From Sphingopyxis sp. TUF1 (lineage in GTDB: Bacteria; Pseudomonadota; Alphaproteobacteria; Sphingomonadales; Sphingomonadaceae), in NCBI RefSeq assembly GCF_036687315.1, contig NZ_CP144683.1:620001-684000 (forward strand): DNA of 64,000 nucleotides, given 5' to 3'. This document shows positions 8,477 through 17,495 of the stretch, in pieces. Position numbers and translations under genes: made by a program. Under the pieces are notes generated by a model that saw nothing but the letters and a program-made list of their open reading frames with translations, was not told the DNA's origin and searched no databases. Positions within the stretch are counted from its first letter, which is position 1; every line of letters starts with the position of its first letter.

Positions 8477-9766
8477 ATGGCAAATGTTACCGTCATCGGG
8501 TCGCAATGGGGCGACGAGGGCAAGGGCAAGATCGTCGACTGGCTCGCCAGCCGCGCCGACGCGGTCGTCCGCTTTCAGGGCGGACACAACGCCGGCCATA
8601 CGCTCGTCGTCGGTGAGCAGGTTTACAAACTTTCGCTGCTCCCCTCGGGTATCGTCACCGGCACGCTGTCGATCATCGGCAATGGCGTCGTGCTCGACCC
8701 TTGGGCGCTGCGCGACGAGATCGCCAAGCTGCGCGGTCAGGGCGTCGCCATCAATCCCGAGAATTTCGCGATCGCCGACAATTGCGCGCTGATCCTTCCC
8801 TTTCACCGCGACCTCGATGCGCTGCGCGAGACGGCGGCGGGCGCGGGCAAGATCGGCACCACCGGTCGCGGCATCGGCCCGGCCTATGAAGACAAGGTCG
8901 GTCGCCGCGCGATTCGCGTTTGCGACCTTGCGCATCTCGACAAGCTCGACCCGCAGATCGACCGCCTGACCGCGCATCACGACGCGCTGCGCGCCGGCTT
9001 CGGCGAACCGCCGATCGACCGCGAGCGCCTGAAGGCCGACCTCGCCGAAATCGCCGACTATGTCCTCGAATATGCGCAGCCCGTCTGGAAGCGCCTGAAA
9101 AAGGTCCGCAGGGCCGGCGCGCGCATCCTGTTCGAAGGCGCACAGGGCGTGCTGCTCGACATCGATCACGGCACCTACCCCTTCGTCACCAGTTCGAACA
9201 CGGTCAGCGGCACCGCCGCGTCGGGTTCCGGCCTCGGCCCCTCGGCGGTCGGCTTCGTGCTCGGCATCGCCAAGGCCTATACGACCCGCGTCGGCAGCGG
9301 CCCTTTCCCCACCGAGCTGGAGGATGAGATCGGCCAGCGGCTGGGCGAACGCGGGCATGAATTCGGCACCGTCACCGGGCGCAAGCGGCGCTGCGGCTGG
9401 TTCGACGCGGTGCTGGTGCGGCAAAGCTGCGCGGTATCGGGCGTCACCGGCATCGCGCTGACCAAGCTGGACGTGCTCGACGGCTTCGACACCATCCGCA
9501 TCTGCACCGGCTATCGCCTGCGCGGCAAGATTCTCGACTATTTCCCCGCCCACGCCGCCGACCAGGCGGAGGTCGAACCGATCTACGAGGAAATGGACGG
9601 CTGGAACGAAACCACCGCCGGCGCGCGCAGCTATGCCGACCTGCCCGCACAGGCGATCAAATATATCCAGCGCGTGCAGGAACTGATCGAAACCCCGATC
9701 GCGCTGGTCTCGACCAGCCCCGAGCGCGAAGACACGATCCTGATCCGCGATCCGTTCAGCGACTGA
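8477..9766 (+). CDS. purA: adenylosuccinate synthetase
   Basis: The 429-residue enzyme catalyses the GTP-dependent joining of IMP and aspartate, the first committed step to AMP. Signature regions are the N-terminal [16 protein letters not shown] (GTP P-loop), the [10 protein letters not shown] segment, [14 protein letters not shown] (IMP loop), [20 protein letters not shown], and [10 protein letters not shown] near the Asp site. The length is normal. The start is ATG 8477, where homologues begin MANVTVIG. A palindromic repeat separates it from the convergent haloalkane dehalogenase gene. Housekeeping gene, no anomalies. Confidence 0.98.
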   Translation: MANVTVIGSQWGDEGKGKIVDWLASRADAVVRFQGGHNAGHTLVVGEQVYKLSLLPSGIVTGTLSIIGNGVVLDPWALRDEIAKLRGQGVAINPENFAIADNCALILPFHRDLDALRETAAGAGKIGTTGRGIGPAYEDKVGRRAIRVCDLAHLDKLDPQIDRLTAHHDALRAGFGEPPIDRERLKADLAEIADYVLEYAQPVWKRLKKVRRAGARILFEGAQGVLLDIDHGTYPFVTSSNTVSGTAASGSGLGPSAVGFVLGIAKAYTTRVGSGPFPTELEDEIGQRLGERGHEFGTVTGRKRRCGWFDAVLVRQSCAVSGVTGIALTKLDVLDGFDTIRICTGYRLRGKILDYFPAHAADQAEVEPIYEEMDGWNETTAGARSYADLPAQAIKYIQRVQELIETPIALVSTSPEREDTILIRDPFSD

Positions 9767-9778
9767 CCCGCACCATCC

Positions 9779-9870
9779 TTGCGAGGAGCGAAGCGACGAA
9801 GCAATCTCCAGCCATCCGCCCTGCGCAAGGTCGACGGCGGAAGCTTGCTTCGCTCCGCTCGCAATCACGA
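9779..9870. repeat. palindromic repeat, family R1 (copy 1 of 3)
   Basis: The element starts TTGCGAGGAGCGAAGCGACG and ends with the near-complement TTGCTTCGCTCCGCTCGCAA. It lies exactly between two convergent genes and abuts the stop codon of the dehalogenase gene. Related copies lie at 11430-11527 and 35918-35999. Confidence 0.88.
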
Positions 9871-10761
9871 CTAAGGGCGTGCCGCCGCCGCCACATCCCT
9901 GATCGCCGCGACGAATCCCGCCGGATCATTCTCCTGGATGAAATGCCCACCGTGCAACGTCCGGTGCGCCATCCCGCGCGCGCCGGGCACCCGGCTGGTG
10001 AACAGCGCATCACCGCCGCGCGTGATCGGATCGCCATCGGCAAAGCAACAGAGAAAGGGCTTGTCGAACGCCTCCAGCGCCGCCCATGCGCGTTTCTGGT
10101 CGGGCACCGCGACATTGTCGCCCAGCGGCACGAAGGATGGAAAAACCCGCGCCGCGACCTTCGACGCGCGCGTCGGAAAGGGCGCGTCATAGGCGGCGAC
10201 TTCCTGCGGCGTCAGTTGCCGCTTCGCGCCCGCGTTGACGATCCGCCCAATCGGAAAGACCGGACTATAACGCGAAAAGGCGCGCCAGATGGCAAAGGCG
10301 CGCGGCGCCGGCTGGCCTTCGGGAAGGCCGCCGTTCGACAGCGCGACGCCCGCGAAACGCTCGGGCATTTCGGCGACGAGGCGCAGGCCGATCAGCGAGC
10401 CCCAGTCCTGACACGCAAGGATGATGTCCTGAAGATCGAGCGCCTCGATCCACTGGCGCATCCACGCGACTTCGGCGGCATAGCTGTAGGCCGAACGATC
10501 GAGCGGCTTGTCCGATCGGCCGAAGCCGATGAGGTCGGGCACGACGGCGCGAAAGCCCGAACTCACGGCAGGCCCGATCATATGACGATAGAGATACGCC
10601 CACGTCGGCTCGCCATGCAGCATCAGCACCGGCTGGACGCCCGCCCTCCCTTCGTCGATATAATGGACACGCAGCCCGTCTGCGATCTCGCGATAGTTCG
10701 GTGCATAGGGCCAGTCCGGCAGCCCGGCAAAACGCTCGTCCGGTGTGCGATAAACGCGCAT
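9871..10761 (-). CDS. haloalkane dehalogenase, HLD-I (DhlA-like) subfamily
   Basis: The 296-residue alpha/beta hydrolase carries the haloalkane dehalogenase signature HGEPTWAYLYRHM (49-61). The nucleophile Asp119 is followed by Trp120 (ACQDWGS), the first halide-binding Trp. Trp159 in the cap (FAIWRAFSRYSP) is a candidate second halide-binding Trp, as in Xanthobacter DhlA. The catalytic acid lies in ADGDPITRG (242-244) and His273 in HGGHFIQEND. Asp-Trp at the elbow separates it from epoxide hydrolases and esterases. It would hydrolyse a C-halogen bond to an alcohol plus halide in the cytoplasm. The natural substrate is unknown. No regulator is adjacent; the divergent neighbour is an FMN reductase. 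Confidence 0.85.
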   Translation of the reverse strand: MRVYRTPDERFAGLPDWPYAPNYREIADGLRVHYIDEGRAGVQPVLMLHGEPTWAYLYRHMIGPAVSSGFRAVVPDLIGFGRSDKPLDRSAYSYAAEVAWMRQWIEALDLQDIILACQDWGSLIGLRLVAEMPERFAGVALSNGGLPEGQPAPRAFAIWRAFSRYSPVFPIGRIVNAGAKRQLTPQEVAAYDAPFPTRASKVAARVFPSFVPLGDNVAVPDQKRAWAALEAFDKPFLCCFADGDPITRGGDALFTSRVPGARGMAHRTLHGGHFIQENDPAGFVAAIRDVAAAARP

Positions 10762-10834
10762 AGTCTCTCCCCCCCCACGGTCGGTTCAGCTTAGGTCCCT
10801 TCCGTTTCGATGCAAGCCATGCCAACATCGCGCC

Positions 10835-11425
10835 ATGGCCCGCTACATCCTCGTCCTTTATGGCAGCTACCGCCGCGACCGGCAGGGCATCAAGCTGGCG
10901 AACTGGCTGGTCGATGCGATCGGCGCGCGCGGCGACCGCGCCGAACTGATCGACGCCAAGGCGGTCGGCCTCCCGATGCTCGACCGCATGTATAAGGAAT
11001 ATCCGAAGGGCGAGGCCCCGCGCGCGATGGCCGAGCTGGCGGACAAGATCGTCGCCGCCGACGGCTTCGTCTTCGTCACCGGCGAATATAATTGGGGGCC
11101 GCAGCCGGGACTCAAGAATCTGACCGATCATTTCCTCGAGGAATGGTTCTGGCGCCCCGCGGCGATCGCCTGTTATTCGGGCGGCCCGTTTGCGGGTGTG
11201 CGCGCGATGATGGGGTGGCGCGACATATTGGGCGAAATGGGGATGGCGGTGATTTCGTCGATCCTGACGGTCGGGCGGACCGGCCGCGCCTTTGATGACT
11301 CGGGCGCCCCCGTCGGCGACGATGGCGCACGGCTGGAAAAGGCGTTCCCACGCTTTGCCGATGATCTCAACTGGTGGATCGACGCGGCGAAAGCACAGCG
11401 CGCCAGGCAGGCACCACCCTATTAG
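10835..11425 (+). CDS. NADPH-dependent FMN reductase family protein
   Basis: The 196-residue flavodoxin-like protein belongs to the FMN_red family. It has the beta1-loop LYGSYRRDRQGIKLANWL for FMN phosphate binding and the second flavin loop VTGEYNWGPQPGLKNLTDH, followed by a YSGGPFAGVRAM region. It lacks a signal peptide. Such enzymes reduce FMN or quinones with NAD(P)H in the cytosol. The start is ATG 10835; no strong ribosome binding site is visible. It is divergently placed from the dehalogenase gene with about 70 bp between the starts, so the two may share a control region, although no dyad was seen there. Confidence 0.85.
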   Translation: MARYILVLYGSYRRDRQGIKLANWLVDAIGARGDRAELIDAKAVGLPMLDRMYKEYPKGEAPRAMAELADKIVAADGFVFVTGEYNWGPQPGLKNLTDHFLEEWFWRPAAIACYSGGPFAGVRAMMGWRDILGEMGMAVISSILTVGRTGRAFDDSGAPVGDDGARLEKAFPRFADDLNWWIDAAKAQRARQAPPY

Positions 11426-11429
11426 CCGT

Positions 11430-11527
11430 CGTCATCGCGAGGAGCCGAAGGCGACGCGGCGATCCCCAGCCATCGGACTTGCGTGAGGCCGATGGCTGGA
11501 GATCGCTTCGCTTCGCTCGCAATGACG
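11430..11527. repeat. palindromic repeat, family R1 (copy 2 of 3)
   Basis: The arms CGTCATCGCGAGGAGCCGAA and TTCGCTTCGCTCGCAATGAC flank an inner pair built on CAGCCATCGG / CCGATGGCTG. It fills the whole space between the stop codons of the convergent FMN reductase and MFS transporter genes. Confidence 0.88.
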
Positions 11528-11534
11528 AAAACGC

Positions 11535-12851
11535 CTACCCCGACTTCAATTCCGCCTTCAGCCGCAGGCTGGCGCGCCAGAAGAAGAAGGCGGGGATCAG
11601 CCCCAGCCACGCCGCACCGTAGAGCACGTAACGCACGCTTTCCTGCCCATAGGCAGGCGCGAGCAGGTCCGACAGCACCCCGAACAGGAACGGCCCGAAG
11701 CCCAGCCCGATCAGATTTTGGCCGAACAGCATGATCGACGCGGCGACGGCGCGCGCCTGCGGCCGGACCAGTCCCTGCACACAGCCATAGGCAGGGCCGT
11801 AGTAGGCCGAATTGAGGATCGTCGGCACGATCAGCAACGCGACCGCGACCAGCCAGTTTTCCATATAATAGCCAAGGAACAGGATCGGCGCGGCCACCGC
11901 CATGCCATAGGCGGGGAAGGTCAGGATATGCTTCTTGTCGCGCTTGCCGAACACATCGGCCATCTTGCCGCCGAGCCAGGTGCCGAATACCCCGGCAAGG
12001 CCGAGGACGACCGCCATGGACAGCCCGGCTTCGGTCGTCGACAGCCCGTGGCTGCGGATGAAAAAGCTGATCGTCCACAGCGCTTTTCCATAGCCGAGAA
12101 AGGCGGTTACCGACGCGGCGATGAGGATGTAAATGAAGGCGCGCGACGCGAAAATCTCCTTCATCGCCTCGCCGGTCGACAGCCGCACGACTGCGGCGGC
12201 AGTTGCGGCGGCTTCGGCGGTGCGGCGGTGCCGCGGCTCGCGCATCACCAGCAGCACAATCAGCGCGAGAAGCAGGCCCGGCGCGCCGACGAGCATCAGG
12301 GCGATGCGCCAGCCGTACAGGTCGTTGACGATGCCGCCGATGATGAGCCCGAGCAGCGAGCCGATCGGCACCCCCATGCCGTAAAAGGCGATCGCCGACG
12401 AGCGCTTCTCCGCCGGCACGCTGTCGGTGATGAGCGAGTGCGCGGCGGGGGTGCAGCCCGCCTCACCGACGCCGACGCCGATGCGCGCGAAAAGCAATTG
12501 CACGAAGTTTTGCGCGAGGCCGCAGACCGCGGTCATCGCCGACCACACAGCAAGCGCGGCAGCGATCAGCCGGACGCGATTGGTCCCGTCCTTGTCGGCA
12601 TAGCGCGCAATCGGAATGCCGAGCAGCGCATAGAAGACCGCAAAGGCGGGACCCGCGAGCAGTCCCAATTCGGTATCGGACAGGCCAAGGTCGGCCTTGA
12701 TCGGCTCGGCCAGGATGTTGACGATCTGCCGGTCGAGGAAATTGAAGATATAGACGATCAGCAAAAGCCACAGCATCGTCCGCGTCTGCGCGGCCGCACT
12801 GTCGGCGGGGGGCGACCCAAGCCCCGCGGCGAGCGCAGGTTTTTCGTTCAT
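11535..12851 (-). CDS. MFS transporter, spinster-like family
   Basis: The 438-residue integral membrane protein has 12 predicted membrane segments in two sixes. It shows MFS landmarks: LDRQIVNILAEPIKADLGLSD in the first loop, ALLGIPIARYADKDG as the loop 2-3 motif (G-x-x-x-D-R-like), and RIGVGVGEAGCTPAAHSLIT in TM4-5, the pattern seen in spinster-type MFS proteins of sphingomonads. The start was taken as ATG 12851, where GGGAG leaves normal spacing; ATG 12854 is adjacent. An in-frame upstream extension to 12989 looks non-coding. Substrate unknown. The gene ends at a palindromic repeat. Confidence 0.88.
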   Translation of the reverse strand: MNEKPALAAGLGSPPADSAAAQTRTMLWLLLIVYIFNFLDRQIVNILAEPIKADLGLSDTELGLLAGPAFAVFYALLGIPIARYADKDGTNRVRLIAAALAVWSAMTAVCGLAQNFVQLLFARIGVGVGEAGCTPAAHSLITDSVPAEKRSSAIAFYGMGVPIGSLLGLIIGGIVNDLYGWRIALMLVGAPGLLLALIVLLVMREPRHRRTAEAAATAAAVVRLSTGEAMKEIFASRAFIYILIAASVTAFLGYGKALWTISFFIRSHGLSTTEAGLSMAVVLGLAGVFGTWLGGKMADVFGKRDKKHILTFPAYGMAVAAPILFLGYYMENWLVAVALLIVPTILNSAYYGPAYGCVQGLVRPQARAVAASIMLFGQNLIGLGFGPFLFGVLSDLLAPAYGQESVRYVLYGAAWLGLIPAFFFWRASLRLKAELKSG

Positions 12852-13383
12852 CATTCTCTCCCGACGGCGAAAGGTGCAGGGAGCGCCTGCCCCTGTCAAT
12901 GCCGCTGCAATGCGATGAAAATGGCGGTTTGCAATTGCCGCTACGGCTGCCAGCCTTCGCTTCATGCAAAAATTTACCGCCCGCCCCATTCTCCATCGCG
13001 GCGCTGCCTAAAGCGTCTGGGTCCGCTTGCGACGAAACCTAGCCGTCGCCCCCGCGAAGGCGGGGGCCGCTGTCGGTTTACGCAGCGGCGCACGAAAAGG
13101 CCGATTGCGGCCCCCGCCTTCGCGGGGCGACGGTTTATTGAAACGTCCGCTCCCCACCCCAAAGCAGCCTTCGCCCGACAGGCAAAAAAAGCTGTCCTAC
13201 ATGACCTGGCTGTGCCAGCCTTCATGCCAGCTCTTTCAATATGTGGACAAAAGCGATTGCAGCCCGGCCTGTGAACCCGGCACGGCCTTGTCCGCCGCGG
13301 CGACCCGATCGGGACGCCGCGTAAGGCTGACCTTTACTGACCTTTGAAATTATCGGGTGGCCTCCACCCGATCACCGGGCGAT
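12852..13383. other. gene-free interval containing one R2 repeat
   Basis: This 532-bp stretch holds the R2 repeat at 13044-13132. Just before the DUF2721 stop there is a hairpin ATCGGGTGG-CCT-CCACCCGAT (about 13350-13370) that could end the minus-strand operon. I see no convincing coding sequence, tRNA or riboswitch in the remainder. Confidence 0.6.
13044..13132. repeat. palindromic repeat, family R2 (copy 2 of 5)
   Basis: The arms CGTCGCCCCCGCGAAGGCGG and their complement enclose the family-typical middle, which contains TCGGTTTACGCAGC and AAAAGGCCGATTGCGG. The same inner words occur in the copies at 27.6 and 43.6 kb, so homology extends beyond the arms. Confidence 0.9.
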
Positions 13384-13866
13384 CTAACGGCGCCCCTGCC
13401 GATTGCGCCAGCCCATTTCTTCCAGCTCGAGCAGGTCCATCGGAACGCGGATCGTGCGGATGGCCAGCCGCACCTCGATCAGGAACAGAATCAGCGACAC
13501 GAGCAGCAACAGCATCGCGACCGCAAAGGCCCATGACGCCGCAACCGCCAAATTGACGCCCGTGAAAGCCTGCGTAAACAGCAGCGCGACGAGCAGGCAG
13601 ACGACGATGCCGCCCGCCACCGCGGCAAGGATCGAATTGTTGATGACCGCCATGCGCCGGTCGGCAACGCGCAGTTCGGCGACGATGCGGTCATGTTCGG
13701 CGCCCTCGGTATCGGGCCAGCGTTCCATCAGCACGCGCGAACGGTCGACGACGCGCGCGAGCCGCCCCGCGATGACGTTGAGCAGACTGCCGGTCGCGAC
13801 CAGCAGAAACACCGGCGTGACCGACAACTGAATCGTCTGCGCGATCGCGCTCGCGTCGAGGGTCAT
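13384..13866 (-). CDS. DUF2721 membrane protein
   Basis: The 160-residue protein starts with a hydrophobic segment (IQLSVTPVFLLVATGSLLNV, about 10-30), then a charged stretch RLARVVDRSRVLMERWPD. Two further membrane segments (about 78-99 and 108-130) and a C-terminal helix LAIRTIRVPMDLLELEEMGW follow. The order of an N-terminal membrane helix, R-x-x-x-V-x-D-R, and two tightly spaced helices is characteristic of DUF2721. The start overlaps the stop of the DUF4345-type gene by ATGA (13863-13866), so the two are translationally coupled. Function unknown. Confidence 0.85.
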   Translation of the reverse strand: MTLDASAIAQTIQLSVTPVFLLVATGSLLNVIAGRLARVVDRSRVLMERWPDTEGAEHDRIVAELRVADRRMAVINNSILAAVAGGIVVCLLVALLFTQAFTGVNLAVAASWAFAVAMLLLLVSLILFLIEVRLAIRTIRVPMDLLELEEMGWRNRQGRR

Positions 13867-14276
13867 CGCGGTGCGGCATCCGCGCGCAGGCCGCGCAACG
13901 CCCAAAGCGCGAGCCCAATCGCGACCAGTTCGATCGCCAGCAGCGCCGTGAACAGCGGATCGGGCGCCTGTCCAAGCGCGACCGCGGCGATCCGCGCCAG
14001 CGCAACGCATCCCGAAATCAGCACGAGCGCCCATAATCCAGGCACCAGCGTCGCGCGCCGCCATCCCAGCAGCAAGATCGTCAGACCGACACCGACGAAC
14101 ATCCCGCCATAAACGGTGCGGATTTCCATCACCGCCTTGGTCGTCGGCATGGCCACATCGGTTTCGACCGTCAGCGCGCCGGGATCGATAAAATAGCGCA
14201 ACCCGATCAGCATAAAACCGATCCCCAGCACGGCGGTCACGATGCGCCCCATGCGTTCGGCCCCGGCGCGCGTCAT
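13863..14276 (-). CDS. DUF4345-like membrane protein
   Basis: The 137-residue protein has four predicted membrane segments (about 10-28, 52-72, 77-96 and 108-130). The motif GLRYFIDPGALT follows the first helix and RTVYGGMFVGVGL sits in the second, a pattern seen in the DUF4345 family of small four-helix membrane proteins. It sits between the aminotransferase gene (TAATG overlap upstream) and DUF2721 (ATGA overlap downstream), forming a tight three-gene operon. Its role in this operon cannot be read from sequence. Confidence 0.78.
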   Translation of the reverse strand: MTRAGAERMGRIVTAVLGIGFMLIGLRYFIDPGALTVETDVAMPTTKAVMEIRTVYGGMFVGVGLTILLLGWRRATLVPGLWALVLISGCVALARIAAVALGQAPDPLFTALLAIELVAIGLALWALRGLRADAAPR

Positions 14277-15484
14277 TAGCCGACTTTCGCGGGGGTATTC
14301 ATGCCCATCGAGAGAAAATATTTGCGAATGTTGCGCGCGGCCTGCCGAATGCGCTGCTCATTCTCGACCATCGCGATCCGGACAAAACCTTCGCCATCCT
14401 CGCCATAGCCGACCCCCGGCGCGACCGCGACCCCGGCATGAGTGAGCAGTTGTTTCGAAAACTCCAGACTCCCCATGTCCTTGAGCGCAGGCGGCAGCGG
14501 CGCCCACGCGAACATCGACGCGGTCGGACTGGGGATGTCCCATCCCGCGCGGCCAAAGCTTTCGACCATCACGTCGCGGCGCTTCTGATAGAGCTGGCGG
14601 TTCTTCTCGACGATGTCCTGCGGCCCGTTGAGCGCCGCGCACGCGGCCGCCTGAATGGGCGTGAACGCGCCATAATCGAGATAGGATTTGACGCGCGTCA
14701 TCGCCGCGATCAGCCGCTTGTTGCCGACCGCAAAGCCCATGCGCCAGCCCGCCATCGAATAGGTTTTCGACATTGAGGTGAACTCGATCGCGACGTCCTT
14801 CGCGCCCGGCACCTGCAGGATCGAGGGCGTCGGGTTGCCGTCGTAATAAAGCTCGGAATAGGCAAGATCGCTGAGCACCCAGACCTTGTTCTCCTTCGCC
14901 CACGCAACCAGCCGCTCGTAAAAGGCCAGATCGACCGCTTCCGCCGTCGGGTTCGACGGGTAATTGACCACCAGGATCGACGGGCGCGGCACGGTGAACG
15001 CCATCGCCCGGTCGAGCGCGCGCCAGTAATTTTCGTCGGGCGTCGTCGGCACGCTGCGGATCGTTGCCCCGGCGATGATGAAGCCGAAAGTGTGAATGGG
15101 ATAGCTGGGGTTCGGCGCCAGCACGACGTCGCCGGGCCCGGTGATCGCTGTGGCAAGACTGGCGAGCCCTTCCTTCGACCCCATCGTCACGACGACCTCG
15201 GTTTCGGGATCGAGTTCGACGTTGAAGCGGCGGCCGTAATAATTGGCCTGCGCGCGGCGCAGTCCCGGTATGCCCTTCGACTGCGAATAGCCGTGGGCGT
15301 CCGGTTTCATCGCCACTTCGCACAATTTGTCGATCACATGCTGCGGCGGCGGCAGGTCAGGGTTGCCCATCCCCAGATCGATGATGTCTTCTCCCGCGGC
15401 GCGGGCGGCCGCACGCATCGCATTGACTTCAGCGATGACGTAGGGCGGCAGGCGCTTGATGCGATAGAATTCATCGTCGGACAT
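14276..15484 (-). CDS. AlaC-type PLP aminotransferase
   Basis: The 402-residue class I/II aminotransferase has the start MSDDEFYRIKRLPPYVIAEV that marks the AlaC/LL-diaminopimelate-aminotransferase-like group. It has DLGMGNPDLPPP, the PLP phosphate contact MGSKEGLASL, NYPSNPTAEAV, and the Schiff-base lysine in SMSKTYSMAGWRMGFAVGN. AlaC makes alanine from pyruvate with glutamate as donor, and homologues are often annotated as LL-DAP aminotransferase; sequence alone does not settle which. It is divergent from phaC and heads an operon with two small membrane proteins. Confidence 0.9.
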   Translation of the reverse strand: MSDDEFYRIKRLPPYVIAEVNAMRAAARAAGEDIIDLGMGNPDLPPPQHVIDKLCEVAMKPDAHGYSQSKGIPGLRRAQANYYGRRFNVELDPETEVVVTMGSKEGLASLATAITGPGDVVLAPNPSYPIHTFGFIIAGATIRSVPTTPDENYWRALDRAMAFTVPRPSILVVNYPSNPTAEAVDLAFYERLVAWAKENKVWVLSDLAYSELYYDGNPTPSILQVPGAKDVAIEFTSMSKTYSMAGWRMGFAVGNKRLIAAMTRVKSYLDYGAFTPIQAAACAALNGPQDIVEKNRQLYQKRRDVMVESFGRAGWDIPSPTASMFAWAPLPPALKDMGSLEFSKQLLTHAGVAVAPGVGYGEDGEGFVRIAMVENEQRIRQAARNIRKYFLSMGMNTPAKVG

Positions 15485-15599
15485 GGGGAACTAGAACAAC
15501 TCCTTTACGTATGCGTTCAACCAGCCGCGAACGGCGCCTCGCCAGCCGCGACGCGGCTTGTTATAGGGATTCTCACGCCACTGACCAGCAGGAACCAGC

Positions 15600-17372
15600 A
15601 TGACCGATACGGGTGAGGACAAGAGCAGCGGCACCGCCAATCCCTTCATGCCCTCGCCTGAGGATGTTCAGCATTGGACGAGCGTGATGGGCCGGGCGCA
15701 GCAGATGATGCTCGACTATGCGCTGGGCCAGGCAAACCAGGGCAATAGCGCGGCGGCGAGCCTGTTCGATCCCGCAAGCTGGTTGCAAAATCCGACGACG
15801 CAGCTCTGGGCCGAACAATCGGCAAAGATGTGGGAACAGGGCGCCGCCTTCTGGGCCTCGCTCGCCGCGCTTCAGCCGCCCTTCGCGCCCGCCGCCGACG
15901 CGCCGAAGGACCGGCGTTTCGCCGATCCCGACTGGACCGCGAACCCCGTCTTCGCGCTGATCCGCCAGACCTACGGCCTGCTCGCCGAGCAACTACTCGC
16001 CACGACGCGATCGATGGGGGGCCTCGACGAGCACGCGCGCGCCAAGCTGGAGTTCGCGGCGAAGAATATGGCCGAGGCGCTTTCGCCCTCGAACCTGGCG
16101 ATCACCAATCCCGAAGTCATCAAACGCGCGATCGAGACGCGCGGCGAAAGTCTGCTCAGGGGGCTGGAGCATATGCTGACCGATCTGTCGCGCGGGCAGC
16201 TTTCCCATGTCGATCCCGACGCGTTCGAGGTCGGCGTCAACATCGCGACGACGCCGGGCAAGGTGATCCACGAAACCGACCTGTACCAGCTCATCCAATA
16301 TGATCCCGCGACGAAGGACGTGCTCACCGTTCCGCTCGTCATCTTTCCGCCGTGGATCAACCGTTTCTATATCCTTGACCTCAATCCGCAGAAGAGCTTC
16401 GTCAAATGGGCGACCGAACAGGGTCTGACCGTGTTCATGGTGTCGTGGAAGTCGGCCGATGCGTCGATGAGTGAGATCGTCTGGGACGATTATGTCGCAG
16501 CCCAAGTCGATGCGATCGACACAGTGCGCGATCTGCTGAGCATCCCGCACGTCCACACGATCGGCTATTGCGTCGCGGGCACCACGCTCGCCGCAACGCT
16601 CGCCATGCTTGCCGCACGCGGCGAGGCGGCCAAGGTGAAGTCGGTCACCTTTCTGACCGCGCAGGTCGATTTCGAGCTGGCAGGCGACCTCAAAATGTTC
16701 GTCGACGAAACCTATCTGGCGCTGCTTCAGCAGCTGTCCGCACCCGGCTATCTCGACGGCCGCTATATGGCCGCGACGTTCAACAGCCTGCGAGGGCGCG
16801 ACCTCATCTGGAATTATGTCGTCAGCAATTATTTGCTCGGCAATGACTATCCGCCCTTCGACCTGCTCTATTGGAACGGCGATACGACCAACCTGCCCGC
16901 AAAATGGCACCGCCAATATCTGACCGAGCTTTATCGCGACAACCGACTGGTGATCCCGAACAGCCTGTCGGTGTGCGGCACCCCCATCGATCTTCGCAAG
17001 ATCGACACTCCCGCCTATATTCAGGCGGGCCGTGAAGATCATATCGCACCGGCGGCCAGCGTCTGGCGTCTGATGGATCATCTGTCGGGGCGCAAAACCT
17101 TCCTGCTCGCCGGGTCGGGACATATCGCCGGCGTTGTCAACCCGCCCGCGGCAGGCAAATATCAATATTGGACCGGCGACGATGACGCCGCGACGCTCGA
17201 GGATTTTATCGGCGGCGCCACCGAGACCAACGGCAGCTGGTGGCCTCACTGGATTGATTGGATCGCTGCGCAGGACGGCGAAAAGGTGGCTGCCAAGGGC
17301 GGGCGCATCCCCGGTAAGGGGCGCCGTAAGGCGATCGAGAACGCGCCGGGACGTTACGTCAAAATGCGGTAA
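15600..17372 (+). CDS. phaC: class I poly(3-hydroxyalkanoate) synthase
   Basis: The 590-residue enzyme polymerises (R)-3-hydroxyacyl-CoA into polyester granules. The lipase-box-like motif is GYCVAGTTL with catalytic Cys324, and the remaining triad residues are Asp480 (QAGREDHIAP) and His508 (GSGHIAGVVNPP). The N-terminal region includes the helix of DVQHWTSVMGRAQQMMLDYA, and the PPWINRFYILDL segment is diagnostic. Note Ala instead of the usual Gly after Cys-Val in the box, a variant I believe occurs in sphingomonads. The start is ATG 15600 with an AGGA 3-4 nt upstream. The phasin gene follows under its own promoter. No phaA or phaB lies in the window. Confidence 0.96.
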   Translation: MTDTGEDKSSGTANPFMPSPEDVQHWTSVMGRAQQMMLDYALGQANQGNSAAASLFDPASWLQNPTTQLWAEQSAKMWEQGAAFWASLAALQPPFAPAADAPKDRRFADPDWTANPVFALIRQTYGLLAEQLLATTRSMGGLDEHARAKLEFAAKNMAEALSPSNLAITNPEVIKRAIETRGESLLRGLEHMLTDLSRGQLSHVDPDAFEVGVNIATTPGKVIHETDLYQLIQYDPATKDVLTVPLVIFPPWINRFYILDLNPQKSFVKWATEQGLTVFMVSWKSADASMSEIVWDDYVAAQVDAIDTVRDLLSIPHVHTIGYCVAGTTLAATLAMLAARGEAAKVKSVTFLTAQVDFELAGDLKMFVDETYLALLQQLSAPGYLDGRYMAATFNSLRGRDLIWNYVVSNYLLGNDYPPFDLLYWNGDTTNLPAKWHRQYLTELYRDNRLVIPNSLSVCGTPIDLRKIDTPAYIQAGREDHIAPAASVWRLMDHLSGRKTFLLAGSGHIAGVVNPPAAGKYQYWTGDDDAATLEDFIGGATETNGSWWPHWIDWIAAQDGEKVAAKGGRIPGKGRRKAIENAPGRYVKMR

Positions 17373-17413
17373 TATCGCGCCACTATAAGGCGTCTGGGGC
17401 TCCAACTTTCGGC

Positions 17414-17476
17414 TTTTGTGCGCTGCACAAAAAATACTCTTGAAATCGCGCGACCGCTCCTATATTGTGCAGTGCA
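17414..17476 (+). promoter_or_regulatory. phasin promoter with two PhaR-like TGCN3GCA sites
   Basis: Two TGC-N3-GCA sequences occur: TGCGCTGCA at 17419-17427, inside the perfect dyad TTTTGTGC-GCT-GCACAAAA (17414-17432), and TGCAGTGCA at 17468-17476. A plausible promoter lies between them: TTGAAA at 17440-17445 and TATATT at 17461-17466, although the 15-nt spacer is short. PhaR of Paracoccus and Rhodobacter recognises TGC(N3-4)GCA-type sites upstream of phasin genes and is released by PHA. The arrangement fits repression by PhaR; no phaR gene is in this window. Confidence 0.6.
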
Positions 17477-17495
17477 ACATAAAGGAGTTGTCCCG

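Noticed and set aside
7376..9868. An 830-residue open frame on the minus strand
   Set aside because: Only the part up to 8299 shows an alpha/beta hydrolase with signal peptide; the rest is antisense readthrough of purA, whose plus-strand product is unmistakable.
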